Notes: generated by a model not told the origin, from the letters alone. 64,000 nucleotides of DNA from Paraherbaspirillum soli (GCF_042654985.1 NZ_JBHSMT010000029.1:186001-250000), one strand, 5' to 3'. Shown: positions 51,801-60,685, counted from the first letter of the stretch. Translations and numbers: made by a program.

Positions 51801-54800
51801 GTGAACTGATGATCGTATTGGCCGGGCGGCAGGAAGAAGCGGTCGGTCAGGTAGTAGTCGATGCTGTCGAGTCCGGTGCTGCCGGGAAAGCCGATCCAGC
51901 TGACCTGCAGCGGCGCCGGCTTGCGGGCGAAGCTCAACAAGCGGTTGTGGGCGGTGTGGCTGGACAGGTCGAACAGGATGTCGATGCGGTCGGCGCGGAT
52001 TTTTTCCGCCAGCGCGGCATCGCTCAGGCCGACCACCGAATGCCAGTGGCCGACATAGCCGCGCAGGCGCTCGGTGACGCTGTCTTCGGTCGCATGATTG
52101 GAATAAGCGTGCAGCGACAAATTGGGATAAGCCGCCAGCTGCGCCCATACCGGCTCGATAAACGAGGCCGCCGCGTGGTTGCGCAAATCGCCCGAGACGA
52201 AGCCGATTTGCAGGCAGCGTCCCGCCTCGCGCGGATTATCGTGCTGCGGCCAGTGCGGCCGCAACGGCGTTTCGAACTGCTCGCAAAAGCGGCGCTGCTC
52301 GGCCAGCATCGCCGCCGCATCCACCTGTTCGCTGTGGCTCATGCAAAACAACAGATTGCTGTGCGCTTCGGCATAATCCGGCGCCAGAGTCAGCGCCTGC
52401 CGCAGCGCGGCTTGCGCTTCGACATAACGGCCCTGGCCTTGCAGCAATGCGCCCAGGTTGCAATGCGCCTTGACGTAGTCCGGCTTCAATTGCAGCGCCT
52501 GCCGATAGCGCGCTTCGGCCTCGTCCAGCAAACCCCGGTCTTGCAAGGTCGCGCCCAGGTTGTTATGCGCCTCGGCGTAGGCCGGTTTCAGCGCCAGCGC
52601 TTGCCGGAAAGCGGCTTCGGCCTCCGGCAGACGTCCCAGATCCTTGAGGGCGCTGCCCAGGTTGTTATGCAGATCGGCGTCATCCGGCGCGATCGCCAGC
52701 GCCTGCCGATAGCTCGCTTCGGCTTGCGCCGGACGTCCCAGATCCTTGAGGGTATTGGCCAATTTGTGATGCAGATCGGCCGCGGCCGGCATCAGTTGCA
52801 GCGCCTGCCGGTAACTGGCTGCGGCTTCCTGCAGCCGGCCCTGGCTGCGCAATTGCGCGCCTAACGCGCTGAGCGTGAGACCCAGGTTGCGCTGCGCCTC
52901 GGCATCCTGCGGCAACAGTTGCGCCGCTTTTTGCATCGGCAGCAAGGCCTGCTCCAGCCTGCCCTGCTGTTGGCGCACCACGCCCAGCATCTTCCAGCTG
53001 AAGCCGTGCTGCGGAAAACTCTTCGTGATCGCCTCGGCCAGCGTTTCCACCTGGGCCATCTTGCCCTGCTGATACAGCGCGACCAGCGCGTCTATCATTT
53101 TTTTGGCTGGCAATGCGGCTGGCGCGGCGGCCGGCAAGGCTGCCTCAAAAGAGACTGCCGGCAAACCGACGCACCAGCGCTGCCACATGGTGCGCAAGGC
53201 GCGCTCCAGACCGGCCGCGATCAATGCCGGCTGGCTGGTCGGCGACTGTTCGAAACGCTGGCGCAGCCCGGCCCGCAGTTCTGCCAGCGCCGACACATCG
53301 GCCGCCAGCGACAAACCCTGCTGCACGAAAGCCGCCGCATCCTGCGCGACAAACGCATCCAGCCCGACCTGACCGAGAATCCCGGCCCCGGTCCGGGCCG
53401 CGACCGTATCACCGGCCAGGGTCAAGGTCGGCACGCCCATCCACAGCGCATGCAGCGTCGTGGTGCCGCCGTTGTACGGGAAAGTGTCGAGGCAGATATC
53501 AACCTGCTGATGCAGCGCCAGATAATCCTGCATATTGGAACGCGGATAAAAATCGAGCCGCTCGCGGACTATCCCTTCCGCCGCAAACCAATCGACCAGC
53601 TCTTCGTGCTGACCGTCCTCGCGCATCGCGCCCAGCACCATGCGCGCATCGGGCATCGCCCGCAGCAAGTGCGACCACAGCGCAATCACGGCGCGGCTCA
53701 GTTTGCTCGGACGGTTGAAACTGCCGAAGGTCAGGTAGCCGTTGCTCAATGCCGGCAAATCGTTGACCGCTGGCGCGTCGGCGCTCGGCAGGAACGGCGC
53801 ATTGGCCGGCAAGTGCACCAGCTTTTCGGTGAATTGATGATCGAATTGCCCGGGTGGCAAAATGCAGCGGTCGCTCAGGTAGTAATCCATGCCGACCAGG
53901 CCGGTAGTGCCCGGATAACCCATCCAGCTCATTTGCAGCGGCGCCGGCTTGCGGGCAAACGTCAGCAAGCGATGTTTGTCGGTGTGGCCCGACAGGTCGA
54001 TCAACAGATCGATGCGGTCGGCGCGGATTTTTTCCGCCAGCGCGGCGTCGCTCAGGCTGGCTACCGGATGCCAGTGCGCCACGTGGCCGCGCAGGCGCTG
54101 GGTGACTTCATCCTCGCTCGCATGATTGGCATAAACGTGCAGCGCCAAGCCGGCATGCGCGCGCAATTGCACCAACACCGGCTCGATGAACGAAGCCATT
54201 GCATGATTGCGCAAATCGCCGGACACCAGGCCGACTTGCAGGCAGCGTTCCGGCTCGCGCGGATTGTCGTGCTGCGGCCAGTGCGCACGCAGCGGCGCTT
54301 CAAATTGTTCGCCGAAACGGCAATGCTCGGCAAACAAGGCCGCCGCATCCACCGCCTGGTTATGGCTCATGCAAAACAGCAGGCTGCTATGCGCCACCGC
54401 ATCCTGCGGCTTCAGCTGCAGCGCCTGCCGCAAGCTGGCTTCCGCTTCGGCCAGCCGGCCCTGGCCTTGCAGCAGGCTGCCCAGGTTGTTATAGCCGTCG
54501 GCGTAATGCGGCTTCAGTTCGAGCGCGCCGCGGTAGCTGGCTTCGGCTTCGCTCAGGCGGCCTTGCTGTTGCAGCAGCACGCCCAGGTTGTTATGGCCTT
54601 CGACGTAGTTCGGCGCGATCTGCAAGGCTTGCCGATAACTTGCTTCAGCCTCTGCCGTACGTCCCAATTCTTTATGGATATTGCCCAGGTTGCTGTGCGC
54701 TTCGGCATAGGCTGGCTTGAGTTCCAGCGCGCGGCGGTAGCGGGCTTCGGCCTCGGACAAGCGGCCCTGGTTTTTGAGCGTGACGCCCAGATTGTTATGC

Positions 54801-57169
54801 GCTTCGGCCGCTGTCGGTTGCAACTCCAGCGCGCGCCGATAGCTGGCTTCGGCTTCGCTCAGCCGGCCCAGATTGGTCAGCGTGATGCCGAGGTTGCTAT
54901 GGGTCTCGACGTCTTGCGGCAACAACGCCGCCGCAGTTTGCATAGGCAGCAGCGCCTGCTCCAGCCGCCCTTGCTGCTGCAGCACCGCGCCCAACACTTT
55001 CCAGCCAAAGCCATGCTGCGGATCGGCCGCGGTCAGTGCCCGCGCCAGCGTTTCCGCCTCGGCGAAGCGGCCCTGGCTGTATAAGGTCGCCAGCGCTTCC
55101 AGCTGCTGCTGAGCGGACGGCTGGCTGCTCTGCGTTGCGTTCTGTACTTTAGCGCCGGCCTCAAACGACACGGCCGGCAAACCGGCGCACCAGCGCTGCC
55201 ACATGGTGCGCAGTGCGCGCTCCAGGCCGGCCGCGATCAATCCCGGCTGGCTGGGCGCCGATTGTTCAAAACGTTGACGCAGTCCGGTCCGCAACTCTGC
55301 CAGCGCCGACACATCGGCCGCCAGCGACAAGCCCTGCTTGACGAAAGCCGCCGCATCCTGCGCGACAAACGCATCCAGCCCGACGTGACCGAGAATCCCG
55401 GCCCCGGTGCGGCCGGCAACCGTGTTGCCGGCCAAAGTCAAGGTCGGCACGCCCATCCACAATGCGTGCAAGGTAGTGGTGCCGCCGTTGTACGGGAAGG
55501 TATCCAGGCAAAAATCGACCCGGTGATGCAGCGCCAGGTAATCCTGCATATTGGAACGCGGATAAAAATCGAGCCGCTCGCGCGCAATCCCTTCCGCCGC
55601 AAACCAATCGACCAGCGCATCGTATTGACCATCCTGCGGCATCGCCCCCAGCACCATGCGCGCATCCGGCAAGGCGCGCAGCAATTGCGACCAAAGCGCG
55701 ATCACCGCGCGACTCAGTTTGTTCTGGCGGTTGAAGCTGCCGAAGGTCAGATAGCCGTTGTCCAGCGCCGGCAACGCATTGACCGGCGGCGCATCTGCGC
55801 TCGGCAAGAACGGCGCGTTGGCCGGCAAGTGCACCAGCTTTTCGGTGAACTGGCTATCCAGTTGGCCGGGCGGCAAAATGCAGCGGTCGGTCAGGTAGTA
55901 ATCCATGCTGACCAGGCCGGTGGTGCCCGGATAACCCATCCAGCTGGCTTGCACCGGCGCCGGTTTGCGGGCAAAGGTCAGCAAGCGATGCTTGGAGGTG
56001 TGGCCCGACAGGTCGATCAGGATGTCGATGCGGTCGGCGCGGATTTTTTCCGCCAGCGCGGCATCGCTCAGGCCGACAATCGAATGCCAGTGGCTGACAT
56101 GGCCGCGCAAGCGCCGGCTGACGTCGTCTTCGGTCGCGTGATTGGAATACGCGTGCAGTGACAAGTTGGGATAAGCGGCCAACTGCGCCAGCACCGGCTC
56201 GATGAACGAGGCCATCGCATGGCTGCGCAAATCGCCCGAAACGAAACCAACTTGCAGGCAGCGTTCGGCGTCGCGACTGTTGCCATGCTGCGTCCAGTGC
56301 GCCCGCAGCGGCGCTTCGAAATGTTGACCGAAACGGCGGTGCTCGGCAAACAAGGCCGCCGCATCCACCGCCTGGTTGTGACTCAAGGTGAACAGCAAGG
56401 TGCTGTGCATCACGACATCGTCCGGCCGCAGCTGCAGCACCCGGCGCAGGCTGGCTTCAGCCTCGCTCAAACGGCCCTGATCCTGGAACAAGGCGCCCAG
56501 ATTGCCATGCACCACGGCGTCGTCCGGCTTCAGTTCCAGCGCCCGCAAGTAGCGCGCTTCCGCTTCCGTGTAGCGGCCCTGGCCGCGCAGCAGCGCGCCC
56601 AGGTTGCAATGCGCGACGGCGTCCTGCGGTTTCAGTTCCAGCGCCTGTCGGTAGCTGGCTTCGGCTTCGGTAAAGCGATCTTGCTCTTGCAGCAGCGTGC
56701 CCAGATTGCTGTGCGCCTCGGCATAGGCCGGTTTGAGCTTCAAGGCGCGCCGATAGCTGGCTTCGGCTTCGGCCTTACGCCCAAGCTGGTTCAGGGTATT
56801 GCCAAGGTTGTTATGCAGCTCGGCCGAGGCCGGCATGATTTTCAGTGCGCGCTGATAGCTGGCCTCGGCTTCGGCCAAACGCCCGAGCGCTTTGAGCACG
56901 ATGCCCAGGTTGCCATGAGCCGCCCCGTCCTGCGGCAAACATTGCGCCGCGGTTTGCAGCGGCAACAGCGCCTGCTCCAGCCGCCCCTGCTGTTGCAGCA
57001 GCGAGCCCAGCATTTTCCAGCTCCAGCCATGCCGCGGAAAACGGCCGGTCAGATCACGCGCCAGCGTTTCCGCTTCGGCCGCACGGCCCTGGCTGGTCAG
57101 CGTGACCAGGGTCTCGATCTCTTGCGGGCTGGGCTGCGCTTTGCCGGATGGCTTGGGGAAAACGGTCAT
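48893..57169 (-). CDS. Giant four-module TPR + GT41 (OGT/SPINDLY-type) glycosyltransferase
   Basis: A 2758-residue protein with four tandem copies of a TPR array plus a GT41 catalytic domain. Catalytic parts begin near residues 305, 975, 1650 and 2380. In each copy I see the catalytic His in SGDLR(S/N/D)HA, the MGYPGTTGL(V/S).MDY or related block, the NKLS or PSKLS Lys (equivalent to human OGT Lys842), and the nucleotide-binding DTFPYNGGTTTLHALWMG. So all four look active. TPRs (34-residue repeats with NLG..L...GR..EAEASYR.AL) precede each catalytic part, with an extra TPR-like linker near 2050-2130. It probably modifies Ser/Thr of flagellin. Modules are highly similar at DNA level. Confidence 0.9.
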   Translation of the reverse strand: MTVFPKPSGKAQPSPQEIETLVTLTSQGRAAEAETLARDLTGRFPRHGWSWKMLGSLLQQQGRLEQALLPLQTAAQCLPQDGAAHGNLGIVLKALGRLAEAEASYQRALKIMPASAELHNNLGNTLNQLGRKAEAEASYRRALKLKPAYAEAHSNLGTLLQEQDRFTEAEASYRQALELKPQDAVAHCNLGALLRGQGRYTEAEARYLRALELKPDDAVVHGNLGALFQDQGRLSEAEASLRRVLQLRPDDVVMHSTLLFTLSHNQAVDAAALFAEHRRFGQHFEAPLRAHWTQHGNSRDAERCLQVGFVSGDLRSHAMASFIEPVLAQLAAYPNLSLHAYSNHATEDDVSRRLRGHVSHWHSIVGLSDAALAEKIRADRIDILIDLSGHTSKHRLLTFARKPAPVQASWMGYPGTTGLVSMDYYLTDRCILPPGQLDSQFTEKLVHLPANAPFLPSADAPPVNALPALDNGYLTFGSFNRQNKLSRAVIALWSQLLRALPDARMVLGAMPQDGQYDALVDWFAAEGIARERLDFYPRSNMQDYLALHHRVDFCLDTFPYNGGTTTLHALWMGVPTLTLAGNTVAGRTGAGILGHVGLDAFVAQDAAAFVKQGLSLAADVSALAELRTGLRQRFEQSAPSQPGLIAAGLERALRTMWQRWCAGLPAVSFEAGAKVQNATQSSQPSAQQQLEALATLYSQGRFAEAETLARALTAADPQHGFGWKVLGAVLQQQGRLEQALLPMQTAAALLPQDVETHSNLGITLTNLGRLSEAEASYRRALELQPTAAEAHNNLGVTLKNQGRLSEAEARYRRALELKPAYAEAHSNLGNIHKELGRTAEAEASYRQALQIAPNYVEGHNNLGVLLQQQGRLSEAEASYRGALELKPHYADGYNNLGSLLQGQGRLAEAEASLRQALQLKPQDAVAHSSLLFCMSHNQAVDAAALFAEHCRFGEQFEAPLRAHWPQHDNPREPERCLQVGLVSGDLRNHAMASFIEPVLVQLRAHAGLALHVYANHASEDEVTQRLRGHVAHWHPVASLSDAALAEKIRADRIDLLIDLSGHTDKHRLLTFARKPAPLQMSWMGYPGTTGLVGMDYYLSDRCILPPGQFDHQFTEKLVHLPANAPFLPSADAPAVNDLPALSNGYLTFGSFNRPSKLSRAVIALWSHLLRAMPDARMVLGAMREDGQHEELVDWFAAEGIVRERLDFYPRSNMQDYLALHQQVDICLDTFPYNGGTTTLHALWMGVPTLTLAGDTVAARTGAGILGQVGLDAFVAQDAAAFVQQGLSLAADVSALAELRAGLRQRFEQSPTSQPALIAAGLERALRTMWQRWCVGLPAVSFEAALPAAAPAALPAKKMIDALVALYQQGKMAQVETLAEAITKSFPQHGFSWKMLGVVRQQQGRLEQALLPMQKAAQLLPQDAEAQRNLGLTLSALGAQLRSQGRLQEAAASYRQALQLMPAAADLHHKLANTLKDLGRPAQAEASYRQALAIAPDDADLHNNLGSALKDLGRLPEAEAAFRQALALKPAYAEAHNNLGATLQDRGLLDEAEARYRQALQLKPDYVKAHCNLGALLQGQGRYVEAQAALRQALTLAPDYAEAHSNLLFCMSHSEQVDAAAMLAEQRRFCEQFETPLRPHWPQHDNPREAGRCLQIGFVSGDLRNHAAASFIEPVWAQLAAYPNLSLHAYSNHATEDSVTERLRGYVGHWHSVVGLSDAALAEKIRADRIDILFDLSSHTAHNRLLSFARKPAPLQVSWIGFPGSTGLDSIDYYLTDRFFLPPGQYDHQFTEKLVYLPASAPFLPSADAPPVNDLPALKNGYLTFGSFNRPSKLSRAVIALWSHLLRALPDARMVLGAMREDGQHEELVDWFAAEGIARERLDFYPRSNMQDYLALHHRVDVCLDTFPYNGGTTTLHALWMGVPTLTLAGDTVAGRTGAGILGHVGLDALVAYDAADFVQKGLALAADLPALASLRAVLRDGFAQADSCQPALIGAGLERALRTMWQRWCDGLPAVSFDASAPPPAATPAMEQALQELAQTLDSTLQLAVNQHQSGQLAEAENLYRAILDAQPQHAGANYHLGLLAVQMKQAAAALPYLAAALEAQPEQEHYWLSYIDALIQAEQLDTARQVLALGQQHGLQGAAVDALAAQLEQQAWPSAAEIHALVALYGERRLSEAETLSRALTVRFPGDGFGWKVLGVVLQEQGQLQQALAAMQTAADLLPQDPEAHSNLGNTFKYLGCAAQAEASYSQALAIRPQHAAAHANLGALLQEQGRLLEAETHYRQALALKPEDAVTHSNLGTLLRSLGRLTEAEAALRQALALKPHYAEAHSNLLFCISHNEAVDAAALLAEHRRFGEQFEAPLRAHWPQHDNPRDPQRCLQVGLVSGDLRDHAMASFIEPVLAQLSAHSNLSLHAYANHATEDEVTQRLRSHVAHWHPVAALSDAALAEKIRADRIDLLIDLSGHTADNRLLTFARKPAPLQMSWMGYPGTTGLSGMDYFLSDRCILPPGQFDHQFTEKLVHLPANAPFLPSPDAPPVNALPALNNGYLTFGSFNRPSKLSRAVIALWSQLLRAMPDARMLLAAMPQDGQYGELVDWFAAEGIARERLDFYPRSSMQDYLALHRRVDVCLDTFPYNGGTTTLHALWMGVPTLTLAGDTVAGRTGAGILGHVGLEAWVAQDAAGFVQQGLALAADVPALAELRAGLRQRFEQSVPNRPALIAAGLEHALRTMWQRWCAGLSTESFEVNHASMQEANR

Positions 57170-57199
57170 GGTGGACAGGAAAAAACGTTTCTTGGTTTC

Positions 57200-57308
57200 G
57201 TAGGTCGGAAAAGCGAAGCGCCTTCCGACGCAAAGCGAACCGCCGACGCGGCCTTGACCATTTGATGAGATGCACGATGTCGGAAGACGCTGCGCTTTTC
57301 CGACCTAC
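57200..57308. repeat. REP-like palindromic element, family 2, copy 4
   Basis: A 109-bp palindrome with flanks GTAGGTCGGAAAAGCGAAGC and GCTGCGCTTTTCCGACCTAC. It separates the fliE stop (57312) from the start of the giant transferase gene (57169) on the same strand and may act as a partial terminator between them. Confidence 0.8.
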
Positions 57309-57311
57309 TGG

Positions 57312-57632
57312 TTATGCGGGCAAATTGATGATTTCCTGATACGCAGCGACCAGCTTGTTGCGCACCTGCAAACCCATCTGGAAGCCGACATTGGCTTTTT
57401 GCAAATCAATCATCACATCGTTCAGCGCCACGCCGGGTTTGCCCAGTTCGAACGCTTCGGCCTGGCCGGCTGCGTGTTGCTGAGCGTTGCTGATGCGTTC
57501 CAGCGTTTTTTTCATTTCATCGGCAAAACCGCCGCCGCTGACCACGCCGCTGGCGCTTGGCTCCTGGCTGCCGGCGATCTGCGCCGTCGCCTGCAGTTGC
57601 TGTAATACCGATTGGATCGCCGCTATGGACAT
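57312..57632 (-). CDS. fliE: Flagellar hook-basal body protein FliE
   Basis: A 106-residue rod adapter between the MS ring and the rod. The C-terminal block VALNDVMIDLQKANVGFQMGLQVRNKLVAAYQEIINLPA is diagnostic. AAGGAAA precedes the ATG. It is divergent from fliF and is the only flagellar gene upstream of the glycosylation operon. Confidence 0.95.
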   Translation of the reverse strand: MSIAAIQSVLQQLQATAQIAGSQEPSASGVVSGGGFADEMKKTLERISNAQQHAAGQAEAFELGKPGVALNDVMIDLQKANVGFQMGLQVRNKLVAAYQEIINLPA

Positions 57633-57670
57633 AGTGATTTTTTCCTTGCTTCATTAGCAAATGTGGCTTT

Positions 57671-57792
57671 AGCCGCCTCTGACAACCGTAGCGAGCAAGC
57701 CCAAGGTCAGGGCGAGAAGCGCAGCCGTACTCAGGTACGGTGAGCATCGCAGGCCTGAGATTGGGCTGCGCAGTAGGTTGTCAGAGGCGGCT
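57671..57792. repeat. Hairpin repeat element, family 1, copy D
   Basis: A 122-bp copy with perfect 16-bp termini AGCCGCCTCTGACAAC and GTTGTCAGAGGCGGCT. These differ from the termini of copies A-C, yet remain fully complementary to each other. The core is shared (CGTAGCGAGC ... GCGCAGTAGG). It lies between divergent fliE and fliF, so here it is not next to a stop codon. Confidence 0.85.
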
Positions 57793-57831
57793 CTTCTATC
57801 AGGCTTCGAAGCGTACCAGTTCCGACTTAGC

Positions 57832-57870
57832 CGAATAGCGCCAACTGATGCCATAAAACCTAGCTATTCG
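57832..57870. promoter_or_regulatory. Candidate FlhDC binding site between fliE and fliF
   Basis: An inverted repeat CGAATAGC (57832-57839) and GCTATTCG (57863-57870). The half-sites resemble the E. coli FlhDC core AAATAGCG / CGCTATTT, but the spacer is about 21 bp rather than 10-12. It sits between the divergent class 2 genes fliE and fliF, where FlhDC binding is expected. Confidence 0.4.
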
Positions 57871-58041
57871 ACGGATCGAAACCCGGGCCATTAGTTGACA
57901 ATCGTTAAGGTTTACAAAGGCTTCGTCTGCGTTGCCGTATCGTCCTACCACCCTAAGGAAAGCTTGCTGTATGCCATATAAGCAGAAGCGCAAAGCGCGT
58001 ACCAATAGTCAGCGCCGCCTGCCGTCATCCGGAGTGCCTGC

Positions 58042-59697
58042 ATGAATTCTGCCGTAATGGGTGCCGAGGTAAAGAAACTGTCTCCACTGGAACAGTTGCG
58101 CGCCAATCCGCGCCTGCCGCTGATGATCGGAGCCTCGCTCGCGGTCGCGGCCATCGCCGCTTTCTGGCTGTGGAGCCGTGCGCCCGACTATCGTGTGCTG
58201 TATAGCAATCTGTCGGATCGCGACGGCGGCGCCATCATCGCCTCGCTGCAACAGATGAATATCCCCTACAAATTCGCCGAAGGCGGCGGCGCCGTGCTGG
58301 TGGCTGCCGACCAGGTGCATGAGGCGCGGCTGCGGCTGGCTTCGCAAGGCTTGCCCAAGGGCGGCTCGGTCGGCTTTGAACTGATGGATAACCAAAAGTT
58401 CGGCACCAGCCAGTTTGCCGAGCAGATCAATTACCAACGCGCGCTGGAAGGCGAACTGGCGCGCTCGATCGAATCGATTTCGGCAGTGGAATCGGCGCGT
58501 GTGCATCTGGCGATCCCGAAACCGTCGCTGTTCGTGCGCGACCAGCAAAAGCCCAGCGCTTCGGTAGTGCTGACGATGCATCGCGGCCGTGCTATCGACG
58601 AAGGCCAGGTCAGCGCGATCGCCCATTTGATCTCCAGCAGCGTGCCGGAACTGAACCCCAAGAACGTCACCGTGGTGGATCAGGGCGGTAACCTGTTGTC
58701 GACCCCCAGCGCCGGCAATCGCGGTCTGGATGCCAGCCAGCTGAAATACACGCAAGAGATCGAGCAAAGCTATATCCATCGGATCGAAACCATCCTGCAA
58801 CCTATCGTCGGCGCCAACAACGTCCGCGCCCAGGTCGCGGCGGACATCGACTTCTCGACGGTCGAACACACCGACGAAAAATACAGCCCGAACCAGGACC
58901 CGACCAAGGCCGCCATCCGCAGCCAGCAAACCAGCGAATCCAACCAGCAAGGCGCAACCCCGCCGGGCGGCGTGCCGGGCGCATTGTCGAACCAGCCGCC
59001 GACCACACCGGTGGCGCCGATCACGACTCCGCCGGCAGCAAACGGTCAAACCAACACCAGCACCACCCGCAGCAGCGGCGCGTCCAGCAACACGCGGCGC
59101 GACGTCACCACCAATTACGAGGTGGATCACGCGATCCGTCACGTACAGCAAGGCGCCGGCGGCATCAAGCGCCTGTCGGTGGCGGTGGTGGTCAATTACC
59201 GCGGCAGCCTCAACGCCCAGGGCAAGCCGGTCAGCCAAGCCTTGCCGGCAGCGCAACTGGAACAAGTCAAAAACCTGGTCCGTGAAGCGATGGGCTTCAG
59301 CGCCGACCGCGGCGATTCGCTGAATGTGGTCAACAGCCAGTTTGCCTCCGGCGACCTGCCGACGCCGGAACTGCCGCTGTGGCGCCAGCCGGAAAACATT
59401 TCGCTGGCCAAGATGATCGGCCAGTACCTGTTGATCGCCCTGCTCGTGCTGTGGCTGTGGTTCGGCATCGTGCGGCCGTTGATGCGCAAGCATCTGGCGC
59501 CGCCGGCTGCGCCGGAACCGCTGGCCGACGGCGTCGGCGAAAAGCTGAGCGAAGAAAAAGTGAAGCTGAGCGACGAAGCGCTGCAACGCCAAACCGACCG
59601 CCATCAATCGAATATGCAACACGCGCAAGACATCGCCGAAAAAGATCCGCGACTGGTCGCCATGGTAATCAAGAACTGGATGGGCAACGATGAATGA
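58042..59697 (+). CDS. fliF: Flagellar MS-ring protein FliF
   Basis: A 551-residue ring protein. The first membrane helix is near residues 30-47 (ASLAVAAIAAFWLW). The conserved YRVLYSNLSDRDGGAIIASLQQMNIPYKF and ARVHLAIPKPSLFVRDQQKPSASV blocks follow. A second helix is near 455-474 (LLIALLVLWLWFGIVRPLM). The cytoplasmic tail ends in the FliG-binding segment. A GGAG lies eight bases before the ATG. fliG overlaps the end by 8 bp. Confidence 0.96.
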   Translation: MNSAVMGAEVKKLSPLEQLRANPRLPLMIGASLAVAAIAAFWLWSRAPDYRVLYSNLSDRDGGAIIASLQQMNIPYKFAEGGGAVLVAADQVHEARLRLASQGLPKGGSVGFELMDNQKFGTSQFAEQINYQRALEGELARSIESISAVESARVHLAIPKPSLFVRDQQKPSASVVLTMHRGRAIDEGQVSAIAHLISSSVPELNPKNVTVVDQGGNLLSTPSAGNRGLDASQLKYTQEIEQSYIHRIETILQPIVGANNVRAQVAADIDFSTVEHTDEKYSPNQDPTKAAIRSQQTSESNQQGATPPGGVPGALSNQPPTTPVAPITTPPAANGQTNTSTTRSSGASSNTRRDVTTNYEVDHAIRHVQQGAGGIKRLSVAVVVNYRGSLNAQGKPVSQALPAAQLEQVKNLVREAMGFSADRGDSLNVVNSQFASGDLPTPELPLWRQPENISLAKMIGQYLLIALLVLWLWFGIVRPLMRKHLAPPAAPEPLADGVGEKLSEEKVKLSDEALQRQTDRHQSNMQHAQDIAEKDPRLVAMVIKNWMGNDE

Positions 59698-60685
59698 AGA
59701 CGGAATCAGAAAGAGCGCCATCCTGCTGATGTCGCTCGGTGAAGACGGCGCCGCCGCCGTGTTCCAGCACATCGCCCCGCGCGACGTGCAAAAGCTCGGC
59801 ATGGCGATGTCCAAGCTGCGCAACGTCACACACGACCAGATTTCCGAAGTGATGGAAGAGTTCCGCACCGAGACCGAACAGTTCTCGGCGCTCAACCTGG
59901 ACTCCAGCAGCTATATCCGCTCGGTGCTGAACAAGGCGCTGGGCAGCGACCGCGCCGCCAGCCTGATCGAAGACATTCTCGAATCGAACGACTCGGCCAG
60001 CGGCATCGACACCCTGAACTGGCTGGAAGCGACCGAAGTGGCCGAGCTGATCCGTGACGAACATCCGCAGATCATCGCCACCCTGCTGGTCCACCTGGAC
60101 CGCGGCAAGGCGTCCGAAGTGCTGGAACTGTTTACCGAACGGCTGCGCCACGATGTGCTGCTGCGGGTCGCCACTTTCGGCGGGGTGCAGCCGGCCGCGC
60201 TGAACGAATTGACCGAAGTGCTGACCGGCGTGTTGTCCGGCCAAGGCGTCAAGCGCAGCCGTCTGGGCGGGGTGCGGGCAGCGGCCGAAATCATCAACCT
60301 GATGAGCAGCATGCAAGAAGAAAACGTGATCCAGCACATGCGCGAATACGACGGCGACCTGGCGCAACGCATCATCGACGAGATGTTCCTGTTCGAAAAC
60401 TTGCTGGAAATCGAAGACCGCGGCATCCAGTTGCTGCTGAAGGAAGTCGAGTCGGAATGCCTGATCGTCGCCCTCAAGGGAGCGCCGCAGGAACTGCGCG
60501 ACAAGTTCATGCGCAACATGTCGCAACGGGCCGCCGAAATGCTGCGCGAAGATCTGGAACAGCGCGCACCGATGCGCGTCTCCAAGGTCGAGGCGGAACA
60601 AAAGACCATTCTGCAAATCGTGCGCCGCCTAGCCGACTCCGGCGAGATCGTGCTCGGCGGTCAGGGCGAAGACGCTTATGTCTAA
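59690..60685 (+). CDS. fliG: Flagellar motor switch protein FliG
   Basis: The 331-residue rotor protein that contacts MotA. The armadillo-type ARM-M EHPQIIATLL motif and the C-terminal charged helix (LKGAPQELRDKFMRNMSQRAAEMLREDLE) with the torque residues are present. It overlaps fliF and fliH by 8 bp each, showing translational coupling. Confidence 0.97.
   Translation: MNEDGIRKSAILLMSLGEDGAAAVFQHIAPRDVQKLGMAMSKLRNVTHDQISEVMEEFRTETEQFSALNLDSSSYIRSVLNKALGSDRAASLIEDILESNDSASGIDTLNWLEATEVAELIRDEHPQIIATLLVHLDRGKASEVLELFTERLRHDVLLRVATFGGVQPAALNELTEVLTGVLSGQGVKRSRLGGVRAAAEIINLMSSMQEENVIQHMREYDGDLAQRIIDEMFLFENLLEIEDRGIQLLLKEVESECLIVALKGAPQELRDKFMRNMSQRAAEMLREDLEQRAPMRVSKVEAEQKTILQIVRRLADSGEIVLGGQGEDAYV

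Noticed and set aside
52919..55084. 721-codon open frame on the plus strand opposite the giant transferase gene
   Set aside because: It is a shadow of the repetitive high-GC coding sequence. It has no start signal and no recognisable protein features, while the minus strand encodes clear TPR and GT41 motifs.
48893..57169. Possibility of a tandem-repeat CRISPR or satellite array
   Set aside because: The repeats are in-frame TPR and GT41 coding modules of about 2 kb; no short direct repeats with unique spacers are present anywhere in the window.
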